Shown here in pieces: positions 16,659 through 25,160 of a stretch of 64,000 bases of DNA. The translations under genes were made by a program, and so were the position numbers. The notes beneath the pieces are model-generated. The model saw nothing but the letters and a program-made list of their open reading frames with translations, was not told where the DNA came from and ran no database searches. Source of the DNA: Anaerolineales bacterium (lineage in GTDB: Bacteria; Chloroflexota; Anaerolineae; Anaerolineales; E44-bin32); NCBI GenBank assembly GCA_029210945.1, contig JARGGH010000003.1, positions 1-64,000 on the forward strand. The letters are read 5' to 3'. The first letter of the stretch is position 1, and each line of letters begins with the position of its first letter.

Positions 16659-17951
16659 TCAGTCAAGATTCCAGAAGGAAATCTCTTTTACCAGAGTCGT
16701 GAAATTGGCAGTTTGAGCCGAACTCACGAAAAGTCCGAAGAGGCCTTCCGTTTTATGGCGGGAATCGCTGACCTGAACAAGGAATTCCCCATTCGCGTAC
16801 AAACTCAGCTTATCGCCATCAGCCCAGATCCCGATACGGTTGGATCCCTCCGGGCCGCTGATGATGCTCGTGTCCGGCGTCCAGCCGACGATGGTCTCCA
16901 TCGAGACGCCATCCCAGCTGCGCAGCGAGTAACGCCCATCGCAAGATATGCCGAACAGATACCCGACGTACCCACGGCTCCCACCGGTCGAACGGATCAT
17001 CAGGCCAAATGAATCCCGGTCGGCGCAGGAGCCAAATGTGCCCGTCGTTTCGAGATATAAATTCTCCGCCTTCCTCCAGCTAAGAACCCAGCTGTTGAAG
17101 AAGTCAGGGTTGAAGGCGGTCATTTTCAGCCCATCCTCCACGATCTCAAAACTCGCGTGACCATCAGCGTACAACGCCCAATCCGACTGATCTTGGAAAT
17201 CATCCACCCAGGTTGGATTCTGTAACGCTGCGCGCGGATCCTCCGCGCCCAGCGTGGGCGTGGGAGTGACCCCAGCGGTTGAGGTCGGAGAGGCGGTCGG
17301 GGTGTTTTCCGGGCTGGCGGTCAAGGTCGGTGTGGGCTGCGGCGGAACCGGAGTTTCGACAGTCATCGTCGAGGTAGGGGCTGCAGCGAACGCAGGTAGG
17401 AACTCGTAATCCCATGCAAAATACACATCGGCCTGGATTTCCTGAGGCTCGAGATCGATCTGGGTGCTGATGACTCCTTCGGGCTGTTCTGCGCCTGGAT
17501 ATGTCCACCGGCCAGGAAGCAGGATGCCGGCATTCGTGCTGCTTGCTGGATCGATCGTGACGCAGTACGTGCCCGCTTCCAGACCAGAAAAGAGGTACAA
17601 ACCATCCGGTTCTGTGCGCGTGGATGCATCACCAAATGACGGACAAACGCCCCGTCCGAGGCTGACCTCGACACCGCCGATCCCGTCCTCTTTTTGATCC
17701 AGGCGGCCATTCGCGACGTATCGCGTTCCATCGACTCCCAGAACGCAACCCTCAGGCGCCGATTCCGGGAGTGGCTGTCCTTCCTCAGGCCCAGCACAGA
17801 CGTCATGCCAGAGCCGTCCCGCAATTCCGGCTTCACCGGCAACCACGGATGGGGCAACCTCCGCCGGGTAATTGCAGGCACTCAGAGCCAGCACGGCCAA
17901 CAACACGGCGATAACTGGCGGACGGTCTACTCGGATCACGCGCATCGGCAT
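16659..17951 (-). CDS. Modular lipoprotein: SdrD-like domain, PT-rich linker, LamG/DUF1080-like domain
   Basis: About 430 residues. The signal peptide ends in the lipobox LSAC (Cys at about 26), so the protein is membrane-anchored and exported. Residues about 45-190 carry a Cys-rich segment and a prealbumin-like/SdrD B-type module (DGIGGVEVSLG, DGLYLFSGLEAGTYCVTI). A Pro/Thr/Ser-rich linker follows (about 205-255), then a beta-sandwich domain of about 180 residues (DDFQD start, GLMIR, DKLSLYANGEFL) of the kind in carbohydrate-binding LamG/DUF1080 proteins. The frame is open across the neighbouring tRNA, so the ATG at 17951 or 17945 after a GGAGG site is the real start. Ligand unknown. Confidence 0.75.
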   Translation of the reverse strand: MPMRVIRVDRPPVIAVLLAVLALSACNYPAEVAPSVVAGEAGIAGRLWHDVCAGPEEGQPLPESAPEGCVLGVDGTRYVANGRLDQKEDGIGGVEVSLGRGVCPSFGDASTRTEPDGLYLFSGLEAGTYCVTIDPASSTNAGILLPGRWTYPGAEQPEGVISTQIDLEPQEIQADVYFAWDYEFLPAFAAAPTSTMTVETPVPPQPTPTLTASPENTPTASPTSTAGVTPTPTLGAEDPRAALQNPTWVDDFQDQSDWALYADGHASFEIVEDGLKMTAFNPDFFNSWVLSWRKAENLYLETTGTFGSCADRDSFGLMIRSTGGSRGYVGYLFGISCDGRYSLRSWDGVSMETIVGWTPDTSIISGPEGSNRIGIWADGDKLSLYANGEFLVQVSDSRHKTEGLFGLFVSSAQTANFTTLVKEISFWNLD

Positions 17952-18033
17952 CAAACCTCCACTGAGTTCCAATATCTGAAAAGAAAATGACCACCGCCAA
18001 TATAGCATGACGATGGTCGTAGTAAAAGGAGAG

Positions 18034-18106
18034 TGCCCCCACGGGGGTTCGAACCCCGGTTTCGGCCTTGAGAGGGCCGCGTCCTGGGCCACTAGACGAT
18101 GGGGGC
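18034..18106 (-). tRNA. tRNA-Glu (CUC anticodon)
   Basis: Cloverleaf drawn by hand: 7-bp acceptor GCCCCCA/TGGGGGC, D arm with GTCTAGTGGCCCAGGAC, anticodon stem CGGCC/GGCCG with loop CTCTCAA (anticodon CTC), T arm CGGGG-TTCGAAC-CCCCG, discriminator A. The D-arm sequence is typical of tRNA-Glu. CCA is not encoded. Confidence 0.95.
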
Positions 18107-18116
18107 AGCGGATGTC

Positions 18117-18145
18117 ATTCTACCATCCGCCCGAATCAGCGTCAA
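18117..18145 (-). promoter_or_regulatory. Promoter of tRNA-Glu
   Basis: Minus strand TTGACG (18140-18145), 17-nt spacer, TAGAAT (18117-18122), about 10 nt ahead of the tRNA 5' end. Confidence 0.7.
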
Positions 18146-18201
18146 CGGAATCCTGCGCCGATATCACCCTCGTCCCCTCAAGACTTCCAGGCTGGCCGGC
18201 G

Positions 18202-18210
18202 TGCTATAAT
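18202..18210 (+). promoter_or_regulatory. Extended -10 promoter of the radical SAM gene
   Basis: TGCTATAAT, a perfect extended -10 element, about 40 nt upstream of the ATG at 18251. No good -35 is visible. Confidence 0.55.
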
Positions 18211-18250
18211 CTGAACACTTTTGTCCTATTAATCAGTGTGGATTGATCCC

Positions 18251-20170
18251 ATGGCGCCGGTAGAAATCACGCGTGAACTCGAGAAAATCTTGCCCACCGT
18301 TCGCAAGCCGGGACGATATACCGGCGGCGAATTAAACCAGATCGTAAAAGATTGGGAGCACTGCGACGTGCGGGTCGCCCTGGCATTTCCAGACATCTAT
18401 GATCTGGGAATGTCTAATCTCGGCGTTATGATCCTGTACGACATCGTCAACAAACAGGACAGGATGCTCGCTGAACGGGTCTTCTCCCCCTGGCCCGATA
18501 TGGAAGCAGCCTTACGCGCCCACGAACTCCCCCTCTACACCCTTGAGACCATGCGTCCCTTGCATGATTTCGACGTCGTTGGCCTCTCGCTGGCTTACGA
18601 AAGCCTCTACACCAACGCGATCAACCTGCTGGACTTAGGCGGCATCCCGTTGATCGCGGCGGAGCGTCAAGATGGCGATCCGCTTATCATTGCTGGAGGT
18701 CATGCAGCCCTCAATCCCGAGCCAATGGCCGCATTCATCGACGCGTTTGTCCTCGGCGAGGGCGAGGAAGTCATCATTGAGATCGCCGAATGTGTACGGA
18801 ACTGGAAGGAACAGGGGGCTCCCCGCGATGCGCTGCTCGAGTCACTGGCCGGGATATGGGGGGTTTACGTCCCATCGCTTTACGAAGCACACTACGCCGC
18901 CGACGGCACCTTCTCTCAACTGGCAGCGCTCTCTGAGAAAGCCCGGCTTCCGGTGCTGAAGCGGATCGTCGCCAAACTCCCAGCGCCGATCTCGAATTTT
19001 ATCGTCCCTTACATCGAGACCGCGCATAACCGGATCCCGATTGAAATTACGCGCGGCTGCACGCGCGGCTGCCGCTTCTGCCAGGCCGGGATGGTCACCC
19101 GGCCGGTTCGAGAACGCAGCGTCGAAGAGATCGTCTCTGCGATTGAAGCAGCCATGCAGAAAACCGGCCTGGATGAAGTCGGCCTGCTCTCGCTCTCATC
19201 TTCGGATCATGACGAGATCGTGCCGCTCGTGAAAACCGTCAGTGAGCGCTTTAGAGATAAGAACATTCGTATCTCACTGCCCTCGTTACGGATCGAGTCG
19301 GTTTCGGTCGATCTGATGGATGAACTGCACGGTAACTCCTCACGCTCGGGTTTCACGCTCGCCCCAGAAGCGGCGACAGAACGAATGCGCGAGATCATCA
19401 ACAAACCGATGCCCACCGGACAACTGCTCGAAACCGCACGCGAGATCTACAGTCGCGGGTGGCATACGATCAAGCTCTATTTCATGATCGGACATCCCGA
19501 AGAGACGCTCGAGGATGTGCGCGCAATCGCCGAACTCTGCAAATCAGTGTTATCCATCGGCCGGGAGGTGCTGGGCGGAAGGGCCCGCGTGCATGCCGGC
19601 GTAGGTACGTTCATCCCCAAACCTCACACCCCTTTCCAGTGGGTGTCCTGTGATACCCGCGAACAAATCCAGGCCAAGCAGGCTTTGCTGAGGAAGGAAC
19701 TTAATGGCAAGGGGCTTAAACTTAACCTCAGTTCCCCTGAGGAAACCCGCTTCGAAGCCTGGTTAGCGCGCGGCGATCGCCGGATGAGCGCGGTTATTCT
19801 CGAAGCCTGGAAGCGCGGCGCAAAGTTCGACGCATGGCGTGAGTATTTCAATTACGATCTCTGGATCGAGGCGTTCCAACATGTCGGATTAGACCCCGCC
19901 TTCTACACGCACAGAGAACGACCGATCGATGAACCCCTTCCCTGGGATCACATCGACGTAGCCGTTAAGAAAGAGTATCTGACCGGGGATTATTTGTGGA
20001 GCAAGCGTGGTCAGACCCGGATCGATTGTCGTGAACGATGTTATGCGTGCGGTATCCTTCCAAAATACGCAGAACTGCGCCGCAGGCACCCTGGCGAGAC
20101 GTGGGAATGCCCGGAGGTCAGATCGCCGGCCCGCCAGAAATCTGATTTGATCCCACTGGTTCCAGCATGA
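18251..20170 (+). CDS. TIGR03960-family radical SAM protein
   Basis: A 639-residue radical SAM enzyme. The N-terminal part is a cobalamin-binding-like Rossmann region (ALAFPDIYDLGMSNLG, DVVGLSLAYESLYTN, LIIAGGHAALNPEP) without an evident DxHxxG motif. The 4Fe-4S motif CTRGCRFC lies near residue 275, and a C-terminal CRERCYACG cluster closes the protein. This arrangement matches the uncharacterised TIGR03960 family. It overlaps the next gene (TIGR03936/DUF2344) by ATGA, the normal pairing; in many bacteria the pair precedes rng and rplU-rpmA. Here rplU-rpmA is 14 kb away and no rng gene is present. The upstream GTG at 18236 is a possible alternative start. Confidence 0.88.
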   Translation: MAPVEITRELEKILPTVRKPGRYTGGELNQIVKDWEHCDVRVALAFPDIYDLGMSNLGVMILYDIVNKQDRMLAERVFSPWPDMEAALRAHELPLYTLETMRPLHDFDVVGLSLAYESLYTNAINLLDLGGIPLIAAERQDGDPLIIAGGHAALNPEPMAAFIDAFVLGEGEEVIIEIAECVRNWKEQGAPRDALLESLAGIWGVYVPSLYEAHYAADGTFSQLAALSEKARLPVLKRIVAKLPAPISNFIVPYIETAHNRIPIEITRGCTRGCRFCQAGMVTRPVRERSVEEIVSAIEAAMQKTGLDEVGLLSLSSSDHDEIVPLVKTVSERFRDKNIRISLPSLRIESVSVDLMDELHGNSSRSGFTLAPEAATERMREIINKPMPTGQLLETAREIYSRGWHTIKLYFMIGHPEETLEDVRAIAELCKSVLSIGREVLGGRARVHAGVGTFIPKPHTPFQWVSCDTREQIQAKQALLRKELNGKGLKLNLSSPEETRFEAWLARGDRRMSAVILEAWKRGAKFDAWREYFNYDLWIEAFQHVGLDPAFYTHRERPIDEPLPWDHIDVAVKKEYLTGDYLWSKRGQTRIDCRERCYACGILPKYAELRRRHPGETWECPEVRSPARQKSDLIPLVPA

Positions 20171-20820
20171 CCAATCCTGAACGATATCGATACCGCATCC
20201 AGTTCGAAAAACGAGACGAGATTCGCTTCATCGGACACCTCGATCTACAGCGTACATGGGAGCGCACTCTCCGCCGTGCCTCCTTGCCGCTGTGCCACTC
20301 GCAGGGTTTCAACCCGCGGCCGAAGATCAATCTCGGTCGTGCCCTTCCGCTCGGGCAAACGAGTGAGTGTGAGTTGATCGAAATCTGGCTGGAGCAAGAG
20401 ATCGAACCGGATGAACTTCTTCAGAGGTTGAAAGCCGCCGCACCCCCCGGTCTGATGGTGGTGAGCGCAAATCAGGTGCCCCTCTCCGAAGCATCGCTCC
20501 AGTCCAGAATCTCCTCAGCCTCTTATCTCGTCACGCTGGATGGCGAACTCGACAGGGACCATTTGCAGAGTTCTGTCGAGCGGCTGCTCCAATCTGAAAC
20601 CTTGCCGCGTGTCCGCCGCAAGAAGGAGTACGATCTACGGCCGCTGATTGAATCGATATCAATCGCATCCAGCTCACCGGAGGCCGCCAAGCTCCTGATG
20701 CAGCTTGCGGCCAGAGAGGGCGCCAGCGGGCGGCCGGAGGAGGTTTTGCTGGAAATCGGCCTCGAACCAGCACACGCACGTACCCACCGGATAAAACTGT
20801 TCTTCGAAGATGACCTCTAA
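20167..20820 (+). CDS. TIGR03936-family radical SAM-associated protein (DUF2344)
   Basis: 217 residues beginning YRYRIQFEKRDEIRFIGHLDLQRTWERTLRRA and continuing with CHSQGFNPRPKINLGRALPLG, the diagnostic blocks of DUF2344. It partners the radical SAM protein upstream, overlapping it by 4 nt for translational coupling. The pair is thought to act on RNA or ribosomal protein because of its usual neighbours, but no activity has been assigned. A hairpin follows 12 nt after the stop codon. Confidence 0.88.
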   Translation: MTNPERYRYRIQFEKRDEIRFIGHLDLQRTWERTLRRASLPLCHSQGFNPRPKINLGRALPLGQTSECELIEIWLEQEIEPDELLQRLKAAAPPGLMVVSANQVPLSEASLQSRISSASYLVTLDGELDRDHLQSSVERLLQSETLPRVRRKKEYDLRPLIESISIASSSPEAAKLLMQLAAREGASGRPEEVLLEIGLEPAHARTHRIKLFFEDDL

Positions 20821-20832
20821 AGATTAAAGGAC

Positions 20833-20863
20833 CACAGCGCACCTTCAAGCGGAGTGCGCTGTG
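20833..20863. terminator. Bidirectional hairpin between convergent genes
   Basis: CACAGCGCAC / GTGCGCTGTG, a perfect 10-bp stem with an 11-nt loop. The minus-strand side is followed by GTCCTTTAATCTTT, the plus-strand side has no U-tract. It separates DUF2344 from the convergent SCP2 gene. Confidence 0.55.
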
Positions 20864-20949
20864 ACTAAAGTGTTCCGGATACTGTTAGAACCGGTTCGGG
20901 ATTCAATCGCTTGATTTGTCGACCGATTCTTCTTGGATCACAGAAACGT

Positions 20950-21267
20950 CTACAGATCGAACACATTCATATACTTCATAGCCAGATTTAGATCGCCCTT
21001 CAATTCAATCTTCTTCGTCGCGATTGCGGTCATGGGGTTCAGTTTGCCGGTGATCATATCGATATAATCTGAATCCTCACCGGAGACCACCAGATCTGCA
21101 TCGTCGGTCGTGCCCTGCTCCACCGTGCAGGTCTGGTCCTTAATCTTGCAGATCCAATCACCACCTTCTCCAAGATGGAACTGGATGACCTCATCCATCC
21201 CCTCCGCTTTCTCCTTAATCAGCGCACCTGGCATGCGTTCCATCAGGTCTTTGACTGTCAATGGCAT
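20950..21267 (-). CDS. SCP2 sterol-carrier-domain protein
   Basis: 105 residues forming a single SCP2 domain: amphipathic N-terminal helix, then the WICKIKDQTCTVEQG strand, a DADLVVSGEDSDYIDMITGKLNP block, and an ELKGDLNLAMKYM C-terminal helix. SCP2 domains bind fatty acyl-CoA and other lipids. It lies 14 nt downstream of the thiolase, so it likely ends the fatty-acid operon and presents acyl-CoA to its enzymes. Confidence 0.88.
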   Translation of the reverse strand: MPLTVKDLMERMPGALIKEKAEGMDEVIQFHLGEGGDWICKIKDQTCTVEQGTTDDADLVVSGEDSDYIDMITGKLNPMTAIATKKIELKGDLNLAMKYMNVFDL

Positions 21268-21281
21268 CTCAATCTCCTTCT

Positions 21282-22454
21282 TTATTGTTGTAGATTTTCA
21301 AAAATCCCGGCAGCGCCCATGCCGCCCCCGATGCACATCGTGACCATAACATACTTCGCTTTGCGGCGCCTGGCCTCGTGCATGATCTGGACGGTTAGTT
21401 TTGCACCCGTCGCGCCCAACGGGTGACCGAGCGCGATCGCGCCACCGTTGACGTTTACCCGCTCCGGGTCGAGTTCTAAGCTGCGGATGACCGCAAGGCT
21501 TTGCGATGCGAACGCTTCATTGAGCTCGATAAGGTCGATATCCTCGAGCTTCATGCCGTAACGATCGAGCACTTTTGGGACCGCCTGCACCGGCCCGATC
21601 CCCATGATCTCCGGCGGGACGCCGGCAACCGAGTAACCGACGAAGCGCATCCAGGGGGTCAACCCCAACTCTTCCGCTTTCTCGGCGCTCATCACCACGA
21701 CAGCAGCCGCGCCATCCGACAGCGGAGATGAATTGCCCGCAGTGACGGAACCATCGGGCGAGAACGCCGGCCGCAGTCTGGCAAGCGCCTCCAGGGTCGT
21801 ATCCCGGCGGACCAATTCATCGTCTTCAAAGATGACCGTCTCGGTGCCGGCCATCGTCGTCGTGTGCACCTCAAGCGGGACAATCTCATCCTCGAAGAGA
21901 TCGTTATCCTGCGCGTTGGATGCCTTCTGATGACTTTCGAACGCGAACTGGTCCATGTCCTCCCGGCTGACGCCGTACTTTTCGACAACATTCTCAGCGG
22001 TCTGGCCCATGCTGATGTAAGCTTCTGGCATCTCGACGACCAGCTCGGGGTGCGGGCTGATGCGAAAACCGGTCATCGGGACCATGCTCATGCTCTCAAC
22101 ACCACCTGCAATGATGATGTCCGCGCCACCCGCGATGATCCTTTCACATGACTGGGCGATAGTTTGCAAACCAGATGAACAGAAACGATTCACCGTCATC
22201 CCGGGCACCGAGGCAGGGAAACCAGCATGCAGCGCGATCGATCTGGCGACGTTCAAGCCCTGGCTGCCTTCTGGGAATGCACAGCCCACGACGATATCGT
22301 CAACCAGAGCCTTGTCCAGATCTCCGGCTCGATCCCACGCTGCCTCAACAACCGATCTCGCCATGTCCTCCGCGCGGTATGTCGCCAACGTGCCTTTCTT
22401 GGCCCGACCAACGGCGGTGCGTGCACCTGCAACTATTACTGCTTCTCGCGTCAT
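21282..22454 (-). CDS. fadA: Acetyl-CoA acyltransferase (3-ketoacyl-CoA thiolase)
   Basis: Cleaves 3-ketoacyl-CoA with CoA in the last step of beta-oxidation. 390 residues. The nucleophile Cys lies in [12 protein letters not shown] near 90; the catalytic His is in [16 protein letters not shown]; the second Cys is in CIGGGMGAA near the C terminus. [12 protein letters not shown] is also present. AAGGAG precedes the ATG at good spacing. It follows the FadN-type protein by 151 nt and precedes SCP2 by 14 nt. This is the FadA role of fadN-fadA pairs; a biosynthetic thiolase is less likely in this context. Confidence 0.92.
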   Translation of the reverse strand: MTREAVIVAGARTAVGRAKKGTLATYRAEDMARSVVEAAWDRAGDLDKALVDDIVVGCAFPEGSQGLNVARSIALHAGFPASVPGMTVNRFCSSGLQTIAQSCERIIAGGADIIIAGGVESMSMVPMTGFRISPHPELVVEMPEAYISMGQTAENVVEKYGVSREDMDQFAFESHQKASNAQDNDLFEDEIVPLEVHTTTMAGTETVIFEDDELVRRDTTLEALARLRPAFSPDGSVTAGNSSPLSDGAAAVVVMSAEKAEELGLTPWMRFVGYSVAGVPPEIMGIGPVQAVPKVLDRYGMKLEDIDLIELNEAFASQSLAVIRSLELDPERVNVNGGAIALGHPLGATGAKLTVQIMHEARRRKAKYVMVTMCIGGGMGAAGIFENLQQ

Positions 22455-22605
22455 AGCGGTACTCCTTTGTCATAAGGAATCAGTGATTCGGGATTAGGAC
22501 TCTAGATTCTAGACCGTAGTGCTCCCAAATTGTGCAGCACTCGGGTTGAGGCTGCTTGATCCGTGGTCCCGAATCTCCAGTCCCTGATTCCTGGATCACT
22601 AATGC

Positions 22606-25062
22606 CTAATTCCTCAACGGCTTATTCGTCTCAATCATGTGCTGCAGCCGATCAAGCGTCTTGGGCTCATGACACAGCTCGAGGAAAGCCTGGCGTTCAA
22701 GGTCAAGGATATATTCTTCCGTAACCCAGTCGGGCGCTGTGATGTCGCCTCCACAAAGCACCCAGGCAAGTTTATTCGCGATGACCGCATCATGTTCGGT
22801 CGCCCATCCAGCTTCCCGAAGCCCCCAAACAGCTGCGCGCAGCGCGGCGAGGACGTCGCGGCCGGCGGCGTAGATCCGCTCTCTCGGCGGTGGACTGTAG
22901 CCCTCCTGCACCATCGCCAACGCCGAGCGTTTCGCTTCGCCCAGCAGATGCTCTTTCTTCATGATGATCCGATCGCCGGGTTGGAAGAAGCCCATCTCGA
23001 ATGCTTCCCAGGCACCTGTGGCCACCTTGGCCAGAGCGATCTGCTCAAACACACGCTGCATCACAGAAATCGGATCAGCGTTCTCGATGCGCATGACCGG
23101 GTTGATCACACGCCGGATCATCTCCTTCGTGCCGGTACCGGCCGGGATGACGCCGACCCCCATTTCGACCAGACCGATGAACGTCTCCGCCGCCGCGACT
23201 CGTTTCGAGGCCGCCATGGAAAGTTCTGCGCCTCCCCCGAGCACCATGCCGTGCGGCGCTACAACAACCGGTTTGTGGAAATAGCGCATGCGCATGAGAG
23301 TCTGCTGCATGCCCTGAATGAGGTCGCTGATCTGGTCGAAGGCTTCCTGCTGGGCTGCCATCCAGATCAACATGATGTTGGCCCCTGCGGAAAAATGCTG
23401 CCCCTCATTGCCGATCACCAGAGCGTCGAATTCATCCGCTTCGGTCCGGTCCATCGCAATCGACAGCATCTCGAAGATGTCAGCGTCGAGCGCGTTGGCG
23501 GTGCTGTGAAATTCGACCAGGCCAACGCCATCGCCCATGTCGATCAGGCTGGCGGAGGCGTTGCGTTTGATCACTGCGCCATCGGGCGCTTTTAACAACT
23601 CAATCGGGAGTACGCGCTGATCAACCTCGAGCGGTTTATACCCACCCGACTCAAGGTCGTAGTAACCGATCGCTTGTCTCGAGTCGTCATACTCATAGAA
23701 ACTGTCGTTTCCAGAGGCGAGCATCTCTTTAACCCAATCGCCGACCTCAATCCCTTTTGACGTGAGCTGCTCGACGGTCTCTTTAACACCGAGGGCATCC
23801 CAGATCTCAAACGGGCCGATCTCATTAGCGAAGCCCCACTTCATCGCCTGATCGATGTCAACGAAGCGATCGGCGATCTCCGGAACCCTGCGCGAGGCGT
23901 ACCCAAGCATGAAAGCGGTCGTCTCCCAGATATATTTTGCCAGGCGCTGTGTTTCCGCGGAGGCATCCTCGTGATCGACCTGAGCAACCAACCAGCGGTA
24001 CCGTTCGCCCAGGTCAGCAATCTCTTTCCCTTTGCTGAAGATCTCCAGACGAGGGTTCTCTGGTGGTTCGTGCTCAAGCGTTTCCAGATCGAGGACCCAG
24101 AACTCTTTCTTGCCTTCCTCGTTAATGATCTGCTTGTAGAAGCCAACCTTGGTCTTATTTCCCAGCCATTTCCGCTCAACCATCTCTTCAAGCAGTTCGA
24201 CTGTCGGTCCATGCCGCAGGATCTCGCGCGATTCGTCTTCCGGCAGAAGTTCGTAGAGATTGGCACCGACATGCGCGGCGACATCATTGCCGATCAAATC
24301 GCGCAATCTGAAGATCGCCGTCTTGGGACGGCCGACCAGCACGCCCATCAGAGCATCCAGCTCCTCGATCCCGTAGCCGTGATCGAGCGCATACGCCATC
24401 TCGAAAGCGCTGGCGATGGAGAACATCCTGTTGGCGATAAAGTTGGGCGTGTCTTTACAGACGACGACGCCTTTGCCGAGAGTCTCCTCACTGAAATGAA
24501 CGACGAAGTCCAGCACCTCAGGGTCAGTGCCCCCGTGCGGGATGACTTCGAGCAGCTTGAGCCAGCGCGGCGGATTGAAGAAATGCATGCCGAGAAAGTG
24601 TTTCTGGAAGCCTTCATCGCGACCCTCCGCCAGGTCTTTGATAGGCAACCCGGAAGTGTTGGTAGCGACGATACAATCCGATTTACGCACATTTTCAATA
24701 CGTTCATAGAGACCACGCTTGATCTCAAGATTCTCAACAATCGCCTCGACGATCAAATCGACCTCCGCCAACTTGTCGAAATCATCCTCGAGATTACCCA
24801 GATCAACCAGCTGCTTTGAGCGCTCGCTGAGCACGGCCGGTGGCCTGCTTTTTACGACCGCCTTCCAGCCTGCTTCGACGATCCGGTTGCGAACCTGCTC
24901 GTCTTCCATGGTCAATCCAGCAGCTTTTTCAGCCTCGGTGAGCTCGCGGGGAACGATATCTAACAGCAGCGTCGGGATCCCCAGTCCAGCGAGCAACGCG
25001 GCAATCCCACCGCCCATCGTCCCCGACCCAACTACTGCAGCTTTCCTGATTTGATACACCAT
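22606..25062 (-). CDS. fadN: 3-hydroxyacyl-CoA dehydrogenase / enoyl-CoA hydratase (FadN-type)
   Basis: Bifunctional beta-oxidation enzyme of 818 residues. The N-terminal half is the NAD-dependent dehydrogenase: GSGTMGGGIAALLAG near residue 10, LDIVPREL, and the HFFNPPRWLKLLEVIPH active-site block near 170. The C-terminal third is a crotonase-fold hydratase (FSAGANIMLIW, HGMVLGGGAELSMAA, GVGVIPAGTGTKEM). The order dehydrogenase-then-hydratase is that of FadN of Bacillus, not FadB. A TTG upstream gives three extra residues but is 1 nt from AGGAG; the ATG at 25062, 10 nt from AGGAG, is the better start. Confidence 0.92.
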   Translation of the reverse strand: MVYQIRKAAVVGSGTMGGGIAALLAGLGIPTLLLDIVPRELTEAEKAAGLTMEDEQVRNRIVEAGWKAVVKSRPPAVLSERSKQLVDLGNLEDDFDKLAEVDLIVEAIVENLEIKRGLYERIENVRKSDCIVATNTSGLPIKDLAEGRDEGFQKHFLGMHFFNPPRWLKLLEVIPHGGTDPEVLDFVVHFSEETLGKGVVVCKDTPNFIANRMFSIASAFEMAYALDHGYGIEELDALMGVLVGRPKTAIFRLRDLIGNDVAAHVGANLYELLPEDESREILRHGPTVELLEEMVERKWLGNKTKVGFYKQIINEEGKKEFWVLDLETLEHEPPENPRLEIFSKGKEIADLGERYRWLVAQVDHEDASAETQRLAKYIWETTAFMLGYASRRVPEIADRFVDIDQAMKWGFANEIGPFEIWDALGVKETVEQLTSKGIEVGDWVKEMLASGNDSFYEYDDSRQAIGYYDLESGGYKPLEVDQRVLPIELLKAPDGAVIKRNASASLIDMGDGVGLVEFHSTANALDADIFEMLSIAMDRTEADEFDALVIGNEGQHFSAGANIMLIWMAAQQEAFDQISDLIQGMQQTLMRMRYFHKPVVVAPHGMVLGGGAELSMAASKRVAAAETFIGLVEMGVGVIPAGTGTKEMIRRVINPVMRIENADPISVMQRVFEQIALAKVATGAWEAFEMGFFQPGDRIIMKKEHLLGEAKRSALAMVQEGYSPPPRERIYAAGRDVLAALRAAVWGLREAGWATEHDAVIANKLAWVLCGGDITAPDWVTEEYILDLERQAFLELCHEPKTLDRLQHMIETNKPLRN

Positions 25063-25160
25063 CGGATCCAAACTCCTATCCTCTGACCCGAATCAGGGTC
25101 TATCTTTGATGAATGAAGCCTCAACGACGGCGGTACACCATCGTAGACAATAGGCTTTTG

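Noticed and set aside
18007..18246. 79-codon frame crossing the tRNA-Glu gene
   Set aside because: Runs antisense through a well-formed tRNA.
22455..22605. Partly self-complementary gap (AATCAGTGATTCGGGATTAG against CCCGAATC-CCTGATTCC)
   Set aside because: Pairing is interrupted and no second copy was seen in the window; not called as a repeat or terminator.
22639..23595. 318-codon plus-strand frame opposite the FadN-type gene
   Set aside because: Antisense shadow, no motif, no start signal.
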